A DNA stretch of 64,000 nucleotides from Gammaproteobacteria bacterium (GTDB lineage Bacteria > Pseudomonadota > Gammaproteobacteria > Poriferisulfidales > Oxydemutatoraceae), in assembly GCA_028817225.1 (NCBI GenBank), contig JAPPQC010000027.1, forward strand, positions 1 through 64,000, read 5' to 3'. The notes below the pieces were generated by a model, which worked only from the letters and a program-made list of their open reading frames with translations, ran no database searches and was not told the origin of the DNA. The position numbers and the translations under genes are program-made. Each line of letters begins with the position of its first letter. Positions within the stretch are counted from its first letter, which is position 1. Below, in pieces: positions 16,218 through 26,497 of this stretch.

Positions 16218-18239
16218 TTATCCCCCCCTTGCGGCTGCAAGTTGTTGTTCCCGCGCCTTGGCCTCGAGGTCGCCGGGGATGAAGACGCAAAACTCGGTGT
16301 ATTCGCCGGGTTTTGAGTCCACTGTCAGCCGTCCGTTGTGCATCTTGGTAACAATATCATAACTGATGGACAATCCAAGCCCCGTGCCGGAGCCGGTCGG
16401 CTTGGTGGTGAAAAAGGGCGTGAACAACTTTTCCACATTTTCCTTCGGTATGCCGGGGCCGTTGTCGCGCACCCGGATTTCAACGCCGCCGTCCTTCGCC
16501 TGGGTGGCGACCCGCACCTCGGGCGCGTAGTCGGCGTCTTTCTGCTTGAGTTCGTGGGTCGCCTGGAAGGCGTTGTTCATCAGGTTCAGGACGACGCGCT
16601 GCAAGTCCTGCGGCACGATATACATCGAGGTGATGCTGTCGTCAAATTCGGACTCCGTCCTGGCGTTGAATTCGGTGTCCACCGAACGCATGCTGTGGTA
16701 CGACAGGTTCATCGCCTCCTCGACGAGTTTGTTGATTTCGCTGTTCTCAAAGTCGTGCGAGCCGCCGCGCGAGTGCGCCAGCATGTTGTGCACGATGCTG
16801 TCGGCGCGCCGGCTGTGGTGGCAGATTTTTTCGTTGTTGCCGCTCATGTCGGTGAGGATGTCCTCGACATTGCCGAGGGTTTTCTCGTCGAGCGACTTTT
16901 TCAGCGGCGCCATGGTTTCGGTCAGTTCGGTGCACAGGTCGTTGGTCAGTTCGGCGAAGTTCTTGATCAGGTTGAGCGGGTTCTTGATTTCATGGGCGAT
17001 GCCGGCGGCGACGGTGCCGAGCGACGCGAGTTTCTCGCTGGCGACAATCTGGTCCTGCGCGACCTTCAGGTCTTGCAGCGTTTTCTCCAGTTCCGAGTTG
17101 CGCAGGCGCACTTCCTGCGACGCCGTCTCAAGGCTGGCCTGGGTGTCCAGCAGCCTGCGGTTGAGGCGCTGGAAGTAGAACGCCGCGAACGACAGCAGGA
17201 TGATGAAAAACACAATCAGCAGCAGTTCTTTCCAGTACTGGGCGGCGACATCCTCCAGGCGGATTTCGCCGAAGCCGGTGTACGGGGGGACTTGCAGCCG
17301 TTGCAGCACATTGTGCACCGGCTGGTAGTTGCCGGGCACGGTCCAGCCGTAGTAGCGCCCGGTGCGGGCGGCGTCGCTGCCGGGCGGAATCCGCAGCAGC
17401 ACTTCCAGCACCTCGCGCTTGAGCGCCTCCGGCACATGCGTCAGCGACGCGAAAGGCCAGTCCGGGTAGAGGCCGGTGCTGACGAGGTAGGGGAAGTCGT
17501 CGTGCTGCGCCGGGGTCAGCAGCGTGAAGTCATCCAGGTTGATTTTGCCTTCCTCGCTCATGCGCTCGAGGATGCCGGTGCGCACCGTGCCGGCGTCCGC
17601 CGCGCCGTCCCTGACGCTCATCACCACCTTGTCGTGCGAATGCACGAAGGTCAGTTCCGCGAAGTCGTCTTCGGGCACGACATCGTGCTCAAGCAGCCGG
17701 TTGAAGGCGAGGTACCAGCCGCCCCACGCCGACTTGTTGACGGCGGCGAAACGCTTGCCTTTCAGGTCGTGCAGCGTGCGGATGTCGTCGCGGTCCGAGC
17801 GGCGCAGAATGACCGAGCCGAAGTATTTCAGGTAGTTTCCGGCCTTGGCGTCCATCAGCGTCGCCAGCGGCTGTCCGCCGTGGTCCACTTCCAGCACGAC
17901 ATAGCCCGCCGGATTGGTCAGGATGAACTCAATGTGGCGTTGCTGGATGTGGCGGTCCATCTCTTCCCAGGTTGAGGGCACGATGCGGAATTCGCGGCCC
18001 GCAATATGGTCGCTCAGAAACTTCGCGGTTTCGCGCCACCTTTTCATCGCGTTCTCCTTGTTGCGAATTGCGATGACGCCGATGTTGACAATGCCCTCGC
18101 CGCGCTCATAGAAACTCTGCTGAGACGATTGCGACGGCGCCTGTTCCTGCGCCTGCGGCGCCGTCAGCGTCGCCAGCAGCAGCAGCGGCAGCGACAGCGC
18201 GCGCGCCGGCAGGAAACGGGTTTTTTCTTGCTGAAACAT
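16218..18239 (-). CDS. Sensor histidine kinase with PhnD-like periplasmic domain
   Basis: A 673-residue kinase. A signal segment (about 11-30) exports a PhnD/phosphonate-binding-protein-like sensor (about 50-325; TNPAGYVVLE and AAVNKSAWGGWYLAF fit the fold). One membrane helix (about 339-357) leads to a coiled coil (360-400). Then come HisKA, with H416 in GIAHEIKNPLNL, and HATPase_c with an N-box (LNLMNNAFQA) and G-boxes (VRDNGPGIP; GSGTGLGLSI). It would phosphorylate the REC-PP2C protein encoded 3 nt downstream. The ligand is not predictable: related sensors bind phosphate, phosphonates or other small anions. It is transcribed divergently from the export cluster. Confidence 0.92.
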   Translation of the reverse strand: MFQQEKTRFLPARALSLPLLLLATLTAPQAQEQAPSQSSQQSFYERGEGIVNIGVIAIRNKENAMKRWRETAKFLSDHIAGREFRIVPSTWEEMDRHIQQRHIEFILTNPAGYVVLEVDHGGQPLATLMDAKAGNYLKYFGSVILRRSDRDDIRTLHDLKGKRFAAVNKSAWGGWYLAFNRLLEHDVVPEDDFAELTFVHSHDKVVMSVRDGAADAGTVRTGILERMSEEGKINLDDFTLLTPAQHDDFPYLVSTGLYPDWPFASLTHVPEALKREVLEVLLRIPPGSDAARTGRYYGWTVPGNYQPVHNVLQRLQVPPYTGFGEIRLEDVAAQYWKELLLIVFFIILLSFAAFYFQRLNRRLLDTQASLETASQEVRLRNSELEKTLQDLKVAQDQIVASEKLASLGTVAAGIAHEIKNPLNLIKNFAELTNDLCTELTETMAPLKKSLDEKTLGNVEDILTDMSGNNEKICHHSRRADSIVHNMLAHSRGGSHDFENSEINKLVEEAMNLSYHSMRSVDTEFNARTESEFDDSITSMYIVPQDLQRVVLNLMNNAFQATHELKQKDADYAPEVRVATQAKDGGVEIRVRDNGPGIPKENVEKLFTPFFTTKPTGSGTGLGLSISYDIVTKMHNGRLTVDSKPGEYTEFCVFIPGDLEAKAREQQLAAARGG

Positions 18240-18245
18240 GGTGTT

Positions 18246-18280
18246 ATAGCGCCCTGTCGGTGGTCACAGGGCGCTATTTT
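18246..18280. terminator. Long hairpin between divergent genes
   Basis: An 11- to 12-bp stem (TAGCGCCCTGT/ACAGGGCGCTA) followed on the plus strand by TTTT. It lies between the histidine-kinase start and the tolC-like start. It either insulates the two units or lies in the kinase leader RNA. Confidence 0.5.
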
Positions 18281-18345
18281 ACCAGTTTTCCGGGTGCGTT
18301 GTTTTTTCATGTTTTTGTGGCACAATACGCCCGCTTATCGCCGGA

Positions 18346-19884
18346 ATGCAATTTATGCCGAATTTCAAACGCCGCCTGTCGGCCTCCATGTGGTGCACCG
18401 GAGGGGTCTTGCTGTCGCTGGTTGCGGCGGCGCCCGTCCATGCCGCCGAAGCGCTGACCTCGGTGCTGGAACATGTCCACGAAAACCACCCGCGATTGCA
18501 GGCGGCGCGAAACAACCTGCTGGCCGAACACGAACGGGTGCCGTCGGCGCTGGCGGCTTTTCTGCCGAGGGTCTCCGCTACCGGGCGGCTTGGGCGAACC
18601 AGCACTGAACTGATACGCGACAGAGAGCGCACAGTGGGAGCCGTCTGCAACAACCCTGCCGAGTCCTTCCCCTGCGGCCAGAGCGGGATTGCAAGAACGA
18701 TTACCGACCGGGTGGAAGGCGAGAAACTGGACACCTTCACTCCCGGCGCCAAGACCAACCCCTCATTTGTTGAGAGAGCATTGACCGGCAGCCTGAACCT
18801 GTTTCGTTCGGGCGCCGACCTCGCCCAATACCGCAGCGCCCACCACCTGGTGGACCGCCAGGAAGGGCTTTACCGCGATGTCGAGCAGCAAGTCCTGTTG
18901 CAGGCGATTCAGTCCTATCTGGAGGTGCGCCTCGCGCGCCGCACCATCGGCTACCGCGAGAGCAATCTGGAGGCGCTGCGCGAACGCCAGCGCGTGACCC
19001 AGGATCAGTTTGATATTCAGGACAAGACGCTGGCCGACCTCGAGCAGGTGCGGGCGCGCGTCGCCGTGGCGCGTTCCGATCTGGCGCTGGCAAGGGCGGC
19101 GTCGGCGCAGGCCGAGGCGACTTTCCTGCGCGTCGTCGGGCGGATGCCGGGGCCGGCGCTGGCGGAAGTGGAAGCCGCCACCGATGTTCCGGCCAGTCTT
19201 GAACAGGCCGTCAACGCCGCGCAGACGGCCAACCCGGGCGTGCACACCGCCCGCGCCGCGTGGATGTCGGCCCACTCACAGGCGCGCCGCACACTGGCGG
19301 TGAATGCCGGGCCTTCTCTTGAACTGCAAAGCCAGATCAGCGAAAACCACAGCCGTGAGGATCTGGTTGGCACCACCACGCGGTGGAGCCACATTTTTCA
19401 GTTGAACATTCCGCTTTATCAGGGCGGCGCGGTCGGCGCCGCGGTGCGCCAGGCGCGGCATCAGGTGGAACAGAGGCGCGGTGAATATCTTGACCAGGTG
19501 CGCGCGGCGCGCGAGGCGGCGACGCGCGCGTGGGAAGATTACCGGGCGGCCAGGGTGCGTAAGGACGCGCTGGAAGAAGCGGTGCGCGCCGCCGAAGTCG
19601 CGCTGGCGACGGTGCGCCTTGAGGTTGAGGTCGGGCAGCGCCTCGTCGTGGACGAACTGGACGCGGCGAGAGATTTGGTCAACAACCAGGTGACACTGGA
19701 ACAGGCGTCGCGCGACTGGCTGCTGGCCGGTTACCAGTTGCGCCGTCACACCGGCGCGCTGACGGCGCCGTCATTGGGATTACCCGACCGCATGCCGCAG
19801 CGCAAGGGGCTCACCGCCGACATGCTGGCGCCGACCCCGTACCAGTTGTGGCGGCATCGCAAAGTGTATGGAGGAGTGGAATAA
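18346..19884 (+). CDS. TolC-family outer-membrane efflux protein
   Basis: A 512-residue outer-membrane channel subunit. The signal peptide is about 1-32 (LSLVAAAPVHAAEA). Two homologous OEP halves rich in long amphipathic helices follow (ESNLEALRERQRVTQDQFDIQ; EAVRAAEVALATVRLEVEVGQR), with the family pattern of an NxxDxxxA-like segment (DELDAARDLVNNQVTLEQA). The alternative ATG at 18355 is equally possible. A weak promoter (TTGTTT/CACAAT, 18299-18326) precedes it. The stop overlaps the next ATG (TAATG), so it is translated with the HlyD-like adaptor and forms the outer component of the exporter. Confidence 0.88.
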   Translation: MQFMPNFKRRLSASMWCTGGVLLSLVAAAPVHAAEALTSVLEHVHENHPRLQAARNNLLAEHERVPSALAAFLPRVSATGRLGRTSTELIRDRERTVGAVCNNPAESFPCGQSGIARTITDRVEGEKLDTFTPGAKTNPSFVERALTGSLNLFRSGADLAQYRSAHHLVDRQEGLYRDVEQQVLLQAIQSYLEVRLARRTIGYRESNLEALRERQRVTQDQFDIQDKTLADLEQVRARVAVARSDLALARAASAQAEATFLRVVGRMPGPALAEVEAATDVPASLEQAVNAAQTANPGVHTARAAWMSAHSQARRTLAVNAGPSLELQSQISENHSREDLVGTTTRWSHIFQLNIPLYQGGAVGAAVRQARHQVEQRRGEYLDQVRAAREAATRAWEDYRAARVRKDALEEAVRAAEVALATVRLEVEVGQRLVVDELDAARDLVNNQVTLEQASRDWLLAGYQLRRHTGALTAPSLGLPDRMPQRKGLTADMLAPTPYQLWRHRKVYGGVE

Positions 19885-21146
19885 TGGCCGGAATTTCTTT
19901 CAGGAAAGAGGCGCTTGATCATCTGACATCGCCGGAGCAACTGGATCGCACGGTGCCGATTCTGCGCCCGATGGACTGGCTGATAGGCATCGCCTTTCTG
20001 GTGATGTTCTCGTCGCTCGGCGTCTGGAGCATCGTCGGCGAACTGACCAAGCGCGTGCCCGCGACCGGGCTGCTGATCAACAGCGAAGGCAGGATTTTTG
20101 ACGCGATGTCGGTCAGCGGCGGCGTTCTCGGCGACCTCAAGGTCGGACTCGGCGATGTCGTCGAGAAAGGGCAGGTCATCGGCGACATCCTGCAAAGCGA
20201 GGTGCGCCAGCAACTCGACATCGCCGAAGAGGCGCTGCAACGGCGCCGCGGCGAGTTTGCCGAGACCGAGCAGCAGTTGCTGGACCAGGACAAGATCAGC
20301 AAGGACTTCTACAACAAGCAGGCGCAGCGCCTGCGCGAGCAAATCAGCCTCGCGCAGAAAGTGGTGCAGACATCGCGCAACCAACTCGAGGACTACCGCA
20401 AACTGCTTGAAAGCCAGTCGGGAACGCGCGCCGGGCTGCGCTCCCAGCAGCAGGCCTACGACCAGGCGGTGGCCAACCTGTCGCGCCTCAACGACCAGTT
20501 GGAGCAGCGCGAAAAGCAGGAACTCGACCGCCAGCACCAGGCCAGGACGCGGATGACGCGGGCGAAGGAGGCCGTCATCAAGGCCGAAGACCGCATCGCC
20601 GAACTGAATGTGCGGCTGGCGGATTCAACCGCCGTGAAGGCGCCGATCAAGGGGCGCATCATCGAACTCAAGGCCAACCCCGGCTCGTCGCTGCGCCCGG
20701 GCCTGTCGGTGGCGAGCATCGAGACGCTGGGCGAGACGCTTGAGATGATCGGCTATATTCCGCCGCAACACAGCGGCAAGGTCAAGGTCGGCCAGGAAGT
20801 GCTTGTCAGCGTCGGCACCGACGACGATGCATCGGGCAGCCGCATGCTCGGCGAAGTGCGGCAGGTCTCGGAGTTTCCGGTCAGCGAGCAGGGCATCATG
20901 GTGCAGTTGCAGAACGCGGCGCTGGCGAGGTCGCTGATTCAGGCCGGCGCGCCCTACGAGGTTCGCATCGCGCTGGACCGCGATGAAACCAGCGCCAACG
21001 GCTACGCATGGACCTCCAAAAAGGGCCGCCAGAAGAAAACCGTCGCCAGCGGCACCTTCTGCAGCGCGAAAATCGTGCACGACAAGGTCAAGCCGATCTC
21101 AATGGTGGTGCCGCTGACAAAAGAATTCTTCGGCATCGAGAACTGA
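19884..21146 (+). CDS. NHLM-type bacteriocin secretion adaptor (HlyD family)
   Basis: A 420-residue membrane-fusion protein. A short cytoplasmic N-terminus precedes one membrane helix (about 30-55, DWLIGIAFLVMFSSLGVWSI). The biotinyl-lipoyl-like domain is split by a long coiled coil (about 105-250), and the C-terminal beta-barrel part contains PIKGRIIELKANPGS. The gene layout and sequence match the HlyD member of NHLM/NHPM (nitrile hydratase leader microcin) export systems. The start at 19884 overlaps the upstream stop by one base. It should bridge the two ABC transporters encoded next with the TolC-like channel. Confidence 0.85.
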   Translation: MAGISFRKEALDHLTSPEQLDRTVPILRPMDWLIGIAFLVMFSSLGVWSIVGELTKRVPATGLLINSEGRIFDAMSVSGGVLGDLKVGLGDVVEKGQVIGDILQSEVRQQLDIAEEALQRRRGEFAETEQQLLDQDKISKDFYNKQAQRLREQISLAQKVVQTSRNQLEDYRKLLESQSGTRAGLRSQQQAYDQAVANLSRLNDQLEQREKQELDRQHQARTRMTRAKEAVIKAEDRIAELNVRLADSTAVKAPIKGRIIELKANPGSSLRPGLSVASIETLGETLEMIGYIPPQHSGKVKVGQEVLVSVGTDDDASGSRMLGEVRQVSEFPVSEQGIMVQLQNAALARSLIQAGAPYEVRIALDRDETSANGYAWTSKKGRQKKTVASGTFCSAKIVHDKVKPISMVVPLTKEFFGIEN

Positions 21147-21179
21147 TCGGCGGACTGCGGGCCGGAAGAAGACGGGACA

Positions 21180-23543
21180 ATGGACAAGGAACCGGAAAAC
21201 CAGCCGGAAGGCCAGGGGGAAAACCGGGCGGAAAACCCGCCGCAAGGCCGCGAGACGGAAAGCCCGCCGGAACAGCAGGACGACGAGGCTTCCGCGCGCA
21301 AGGCTCTCAAGCAGAAAAGAGAGGACAGCGGCGTTGAACTGGCGCCCAACATGGACACCGAAGGTGGCCGCAAGAAAGTCCCGACGATACTCCAGATGGA
21401 GGCCACCGAATGCGGCGCGGCGGCGCTGGCGATGGTGCTGGCGCATTACGGCTGCTGGGTGCCGCTGGAGAAAATGCGGAGCGACTGCGGCGTTTCCCGC
21501 GACGGCTCCAAGGCGCTCAACATCATTCGCGCGGCGCGCGAATACGGCATGACCGGGCGCGGCTACCGCTGCCAGGTCGAGAAACTTCTTGAACTGCCGT
21601 TCCCGATGATCCTGTTCTGGGAATTCAACCACTTTGTCGTCCTGAGCGGCATCAAGAATGACAAGTACTACCTGAACGACCCCGCCAGCGGGCCGCGCAC
21701 CGTGACCGCCGGGGAATTCAACAAGTCCTTCACCGGCGTCGCGCTGGCGATGTCGCCCGGCGCCGACTTTCAGAAGCGGAAGTCGGAGCGCCCCAGCCTG
21801 CTGAAGGAACTGCTGGCCTACATGAAGGGCAACATCCGCTCCATGGTGTTTGTCTTTCTGGTTTCGCTGCTGCTGGTGGTGCCCGGCATCATCAGCCCGG
21901 TTTACAGCAAGATTTTCATTGACGATGTGCTGCTGGCGCAGAACACGGCCTGGATGCGCCTGCTGATTATCGGCATGGTGGTGACCACCATCTTCACCGC
22001 GATGCTGACCTGGATGCAGCAGAAAACCCTGAACCGCTTTCAACTGAAACTATCCATCACGCTGTCGTCGCGCTTTTTCTGGCACCTGCTGCGGCTGCCG
22101 ACGGATTTCTACGCCCAGCGCTACATCGGCGACATCAACGCGCGCGTCGGCGCCTGCAACCAGATGGCGGCGCTGGTGAGCGGCCAACTCGCCACCAACG
22201 CGGTGCAACTGGTGATGGTCATCTTCTACGCCGCGGTGATGTTCTTTTACGATGTGTGGATGACGCTGGCCGTCATCGCCATGAACATGCTCAACATGGT
22301 CATGCTGGTGCTGCTGACCAAGGTGCGCGACGACACCTTGCAGCGAACCGAGAAGGAGGGGCGCAAACTGGCCGGCGTCTCCATCAGCGGCATCAGCATC
22401 ATCGAGACGCTCAAGTCCAACGGGCTTGAGGGGGAATTTTTCTCGAAGTGGGCGGGCTACCACGGCAACATGCTCGTGGCGCAGCAGCGTTTCAGCATCT
22501 GGACCAATGTCCTGAACATGTTTCCGACGCTGACCGGCGGGCTGACGACCATCTTCATACTGGGCCTCGGCAGCTGGCGCATCACCGAGGGCGACTTGAC
22601 CGTCGGCAGCGTCATCGCGTTCAACATGCTGTCCGGCGGTTTCAGCGGGCCGTTCAACGGGCTGCTTGCGGCGAGCCAGAGTTTGCAGGCGGCGAGAGTG
22701 GCGATTACGCAGATCAACGATGTCATGCGCTACGACAGGGACAAGCGCTACGAGCAGGAAAGCTGGGGCGACCTCGACTACACCGGCAAGTTCCACAAGG
22801 CGGGGCAGATGTCGGGGCAGTTGTCGGGGCACATCGAGGTTCGCAACCTGACTTTCGGTTACAGCAAGAAAGAGGACCCGCTGATTGAAAACCTTGACCT
22901 GGTGATTCGCCCGGGCAACCGCATCGCGCTGGTCGGCGGTTCGGGCAGCGGCAAATCCACGCTGGCGAAGTTGATTATCAGCCTGCTGAAGCCGTGGTCG
23001 GGGGAAGTCCTGTACGACGGCGTTCCGGTGGATTCCTTCGATCCGGCGGTGCTGGCGAAATCCATCGCCTTTGTGGACCAGGAAATCGTGCTGTTTGAGG
23101 GCTCGCTGCGCGACAACCTGGCGCTGTGGGACTACTCGATGAAGGAGTACAACATCACCGAGGCGCTGCGCGACGCCGATATTTTCGACGAGGTGGCGAA
23201 GCGCTCCAACCACTACGACATGCCGGTGGACGAGAACGGCAGGAATTTCAGCGGCGGCCAGCGGCAGCGGCTGGAAATCGCCCGCGCGCTGGCCACCAAC
23301 CCGTCCATCATCGTGTTTGACGAGGCGACGGCGGCCCTCGACCCGATCACCGAGCAGCGCATTGACGAGCACATCCGGCGGCGCGGCTGCACCTGCATCA
23401 TCGTCGCGCACCGCCTGAGCACCGTGCGCGACGCCGACGAAATCATCGTCCTGGAGGGCGGCAACATTATCGAGCGCGGCATCCACGACGACCTCATCGC
23501 CCGCGAGGGCAGCCGCTACCATCAACTGGTGAGTTCCGTATGA
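21180..23543 (+). CDS. C39 peptidase-ABC exporter, NHLM ABC1 type
   Basis: A 787-residue peptidase-containing ABC transporter. An unusual, highly polar 60-residue N-terminal tail precedes the C39 cysteine protease domain (about 65-200). The active Cys is in MEATECGAAALAM, the His in FNHFVVLSG and the Asp in YLNDPASG, so the leader-cleaving triad looks intact. A six-helix membrane domain (about 215-500) is followed by the ATPase with Walker A GGSGSGKST, signature FSGGQRQR and Walker B IIVFDEATAALD. Known relatives cut after a double-glycine leader and export the peptide. ATGA overlap with the next gene shows an operon. Confidence 0.93.
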   Translation: MDKEPENQPEGQGENRAENPPQGRETESPPEQQDDEASARKALKQKREDSGVELAPNMDTEGGRKKVPTILQMEATECGAAALAMVLAHYGCWVPLEKMRSDCGVSRDGSKALNIIRAAREYGMTGRGYRCQVEKLLELPFPMILFWEFNHFVVLSGIKNDKYYLNDPASGPRTVTAGEFNKSFTGVALAMSPGADFQKRKSERPSLLKELLAYMKGNIRSMVFVFLVSLLLVVPGIISPVYSKIFIDDVLLAQNTAWMRLLIIGMVVTTIFTAMLTWMQQKTLNRFQLKLSITLSSRFFWHLLRLPTDFYAQRYIGDINARVGACNQMAALVSGQLATNAVQLVMVIFYAAVMFFYDVWMTLAVIAMNMLNMVMLVLLTKVRDDTLQRTEKEGRKLAGVSISGISIIETLKSNGLEGEFFSKWAGYHGNMLVAQQRFSIWTNVLNMFPTLTGGLTTIFILGLGSWRITEGDLTVGSVIAFNMLSGGFSGPFNGLLAASQSLQAARVAITQINDVMRYDRDKRYEQESWGDLDYTGKFHKAGQMSGQLSGHIEVRNLTFGYSKKEDPLIENLDLVIRPGNRIALVGGSGSGKSTLAKLIISLLKPWSGEVLYDGVPVDSFDPAVLAKSIAFVDQEIVLFEGSLRDNLALWDYSMKEYNITEALRDADIFDEVAKRSNHYDMPVDENGRNFSGGQRQRLEIARALATNPSIIVFDEATAALDPITEQRIDEHIRRRGCTCIIVAHRLSTVRDADEIIVLEGGNIIERGIHDDLIAREGSRYHQLVSSV

Positions 23544-26497
23544 GCGACCAGGAAAACATCGTTGATCTGGACTTCATAAAGCAGCTGGACGGCGAGCCGG
23601 TCATGGTCGGCGGGCACCATCCGATGCTGCTGACCGATCCGGACGCCTTCTGGGTGATTGAAAGCGGCCAGGTTGAGTTGTTTGTCGTTGAACTGCTCAA
23701 CGGCGAGCCGGTCAGCCAGCGCCACCACATCGCGACGCTGACGACCAACGATGTGATGTTCGGCGCGCCGGCGGTTTCCATCGGCGACGCGGGCGACCAC
23801 AACCTCGCGCTGTTCGCGGCGGCGACGATGGACACGCACCTCTACAAAGGCTCGCTTGAAAAAATGAAGGAACAGGACTTCGACCTGGCGATGGTGGTGT
23901 GGCTCGACGGCTGGGTCAGCAACCTGGAACACGCCTGCGGGCGCGCCTTCAAGGTGCGGCCCAACGCCAGGCTGCTGGAGGCCGATCCGGGGCAGCAATT
24001 CGAGGCCGGCGACTGGGTCGGCGTTCATCACCTGGATGTGCTGTGGATGGAGATTGAAGGGGGCAAGTTGCTCTACCACGGCGAGGAGACGCTGGAGGTC
24101 GCCCCCGAGAGCGGCTTTTTCCCGATCACCGAGTGGTCGTTTCTGGAGGTCGCCGAGGGCGGCTGCACCCTCAACGCGCACCACACGCCGACGGCCCTGA
24201 TACAAAACCGCCTGTGGGACCACCTGCTGGAATACAACCGCTATTTCCTGAAAGCCCAGGTGCTGCTGCTGACGAACCAGGCCGCGAAGATCGGCGAGAG
24301 TTTCAGCGAGTCGCGCAAGGGCAGCGAAGAATCCCTCGACCAGTCGCTGAGGCGGCTCAGCAGTTTCTTCCAGCGCCGCCCGTCCGGCAAGGTCGTGGTC
24401 GGCAGCGGCAGCAGCCATCCGCTCGCGAACATCTGCGAGGCGCTGGCCGACAAGACCGGCCACAAGATTCCGGACGAGGCGCTGAAGTCCGGCATTGACG
24501 AATTGTCGCTGTCGGATGTGCTGCGGCGCGCCGGTTTTCTCTACCGCAAGTTGAAACTGGCGGATTCCGGATGGCACATGCGCGACTCCGGCGCCCTGGT
24601 CGCGGTCATGCGCGAGGACGACCGCGCGGTGGCGCTGCTGCCGCAGAGAGGCAAGGGCTACCAGGTGTACGACCCGGTCAGGAAGCAGGATTACCCGTTT
24701 GAGCCTTCGATGCTCGCCGACATGTACCCGAGCGCCTACATGGCCTATGCCCCGATGACGGGCGAGATCAAGGGGCTGAAAGACATCTTCAAGTTCAGCC
24801 TGCGCCAGGACCTGATTCCCGACATCGTGATTGTCGCGCTGCTGGCGGTGCTGGCCGGGCTGCTCGGCATTCTGACGCCGGTTGCGACCAGTTACATCCT
24901 GAGCGACTACATTCCCAACCGCGACCATGTGATGATTTACAGCACGCTGACGGCGCTGTTTGTGGCGATGATCGGCAGTTTGATTTTCGCCGCGGTCAGT
25001 TTTGTCGCGACGATGCGGGTCACCCTGCGGATGTCGCTGTCGGTGCAGTCGGGAATGTGGGGGCGTTTGATGCACCTGCCGGTGAACTTTTTCCGCCGTT
25101 TCAGCGCTGGCGACCTCGCCAACCGCGCCCTCGGCGTTGACGGAATCCGCGAGGCCCTGACCGGCACCGTGATTTCGTCGTTCACCGCCATCATCGGCGG
25201 CGTGATGAATTTCGGCCTGATGGCCTATTACAGTTGGCGCCTGACCCTCGTCGGCATTGTCGTCGTCGCCGTGATGGCGGGCGTGACGGCGTTCATGATC
25301 CGCATGCAGTTGCCGTACCAGCGCGAGATTATCAAGCAGCAGGGCCTGATTGACGGGCTTGTGTTCCAGTTGCTGAGCGGCCTCGCCAAGTTGCGGGTCG
25401 CGGGCAGGGAGAACTTCGGCTTCGCGCACTGGGGCAAAAGTTACGCCACGCAGAAAGCGTCCGAATACAAGGCGCTGCAATGGCGCGCCGCGCAGGCCAC
25501 GCTGAACAGCACCTTCGGCGTGTTCTCGACCGTCACGATGTTCTCGTTCATCGTCTATGTGCTGCTCGACGAGGGCGGCGGCACCCAGCCCGACTTCGAC
25601 CTGACGAGTTTTCTGGCGTTCAACGCCGCCTTCGGGCAGTTCACCTCGGCGATGCTGGGGCTGACGGCGACGCTTGCGACCGTCATCGAGATCATCCCGC
25701 TGTATGAACGGATCAGGCCCATCATGGAGGAAGAGCCGGAAGACAGCGCCGGGCGGCTGCTGCTGGACCCGGTGCGCGGCAAGGTCGAGTTTGCGCGGGT
25801 GTCGTTCAGTTACAGCAAGGAAGTCGGGCAGGTGCTGCGCGATGTCAGTTTCAAGATTGACCAGGGTGAATATGTCGCTTTTGTCGGCGAGTCGGGGGCC
25901 GGCAAATCCACGGTCGGGCGCCTGCTGCTGGGGTTTGAGAACCCCGACTCCGGTTCCGTCTTCATTGACGGCCACGACCTCGGCGAACTCGACATCCGCG
26001 AATACCGGCGGCAGATGGGCATTGTGCTGCAAGGCTCGCAACTGATGTCGGGCTCGATCCTTGAGAACATCCGCAGCGGCCTGACCGACCTCGGCCAGAA
26101 AGAGGCCGAGGAGGCGGCGGAGCAGGCCGGCCTGCTGGACGACATCAAGGCCATGCCGATGGGCATGTACACGGTGCTGCCGGAAGGCGGCGCCGGGCTT
26201 TCGGGAGGCCAGAAGCAGCGCCTGATGATCGCGCGCGCGCTGGCGCGCAAGCCGCGCCTGCTGCTGTTCGACGAGGCCACCAGTTCGCTCGACAACATCA
26301 GCCAGGACATCGTCAAGAAAAGCCTGGGGCAACTGAATATCACGCGGATTGTCATCGCCCACCGCCTGAGCACGATTGTGGATGTGGACAGAATCTATGT
26401 GATGCTGGACGGCAGAGTCGTCGAGTACGGCACCTACACCGAGTTGCTGCAAAAGGACGGTTATTTCGCGCGCCTGGCGGAACGCCAGATGCTGTAA
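23540..26497 (+). CDS. ABC exporter, NHLM ABC2 type
   Basis: A 985-residue half-transporter without a peptidase domain. The N-terminal about 400 residues include a cyclic-nucleotide-binding-like beta roll near 15-110 and a second regulatory region. A membrane domain (about 425-720) is followed by an ATPase with Walker A GESGAGKST, signature LSGGQKQR and Walker B LLLFDEATSSLD. This long N-terminal region is the hallmark of the second transporter in NHLM/NHPM peptide systems. It probably forms a heterodimer with the upstream C39 exporter, with which it overlaps by 4 nt. Confidence 0.9.
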   Translation: MSDQENIVDLDFIKQLDGEPVMVGGHHPMLLTDPDAFWVIESGQVELFVVELLNGEPVSQRHHIATLTTNDVMFGAPAVSIGDAGDHNLALFAAATMDTHLYKGSLEKMKEQDFDLAMVVWLDGWVSNLEHACGRAFKVRPNARLLEADPGQQFEAGDWVGVHHLDVLWMEIEGGKLLYHGEETLEVAPESGFFPITEWSFLEVAEGGCTLNAHHTPTALIQNRLWDHLLEYNRYFLKAQVLLLTNQAAKIGESFSESRKGSEESLDQSLRRLSSFFQRRPSGKVVVGSGSSHPLANICEALADKTGHKIPDEALKSGIDELSLSDVLRRAGFLYRKLKLADSGWHMRDSGALVAVMREDDRAVALLPQRGKGYQVYDPVRKQDYPFEPSMLADMYPSAYMAYAPMTGEIKGLKDIFKFSLRQDLIPDIVIVALLAVLAGLLGILTPVATSYILSDYIPNRDHVMIYSTLTALFVAMIGSLIFAAVSFVATMRVTLRMSLSVQSGMWGRLMHLPVNFFRRFSAGDLANRALGVDGIREALTGTVISSFTAIIGGVMNFGLMAYYSWRLTLVGIVVVAVMAGVTAFMIRMQLPYQREIIKQQGLIDGLVFQLLSGLAKLRVAGRENFGFAHWGKSYATQKASEYKALQWRAAQATLNSTFGVFSTVTMFSFIVYVLLDEGGGTQPDFDLTSFLAFNAAFGQFTSAMLGLTATLATVIEIIPLYERIRPIMEEEPEDSAGRLLLDPVRGKVEFARVSFSYSKEVGQVLRDVSFKIDQGEYVAFVGESGAGKSTVGRLLLGFENPDSGSVFIDGHDLGELDIREYRRQMGIVLQGSQLMSGSILENIRSGLTDLGQKEAEEAAEQAGLLDDIKAMPMGMYTVLPEGGAGLSGGQKQRLMIARALARKPRLLLFDEATSSLDNISQDIVKKSLGQLNITRIVIAHRLSTIVDVDRIYVMLDGRVVEYGTYTELLQKDGYFARLAERQML

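Noticed and set aside
18318-18330. Possible sigma-54 promoter at TGGCAC motifs
   Set aside because: The GG-to-GC distance is 12-13 nt instead of 10 at both 18319 and 62423, and no TTGC element follows.
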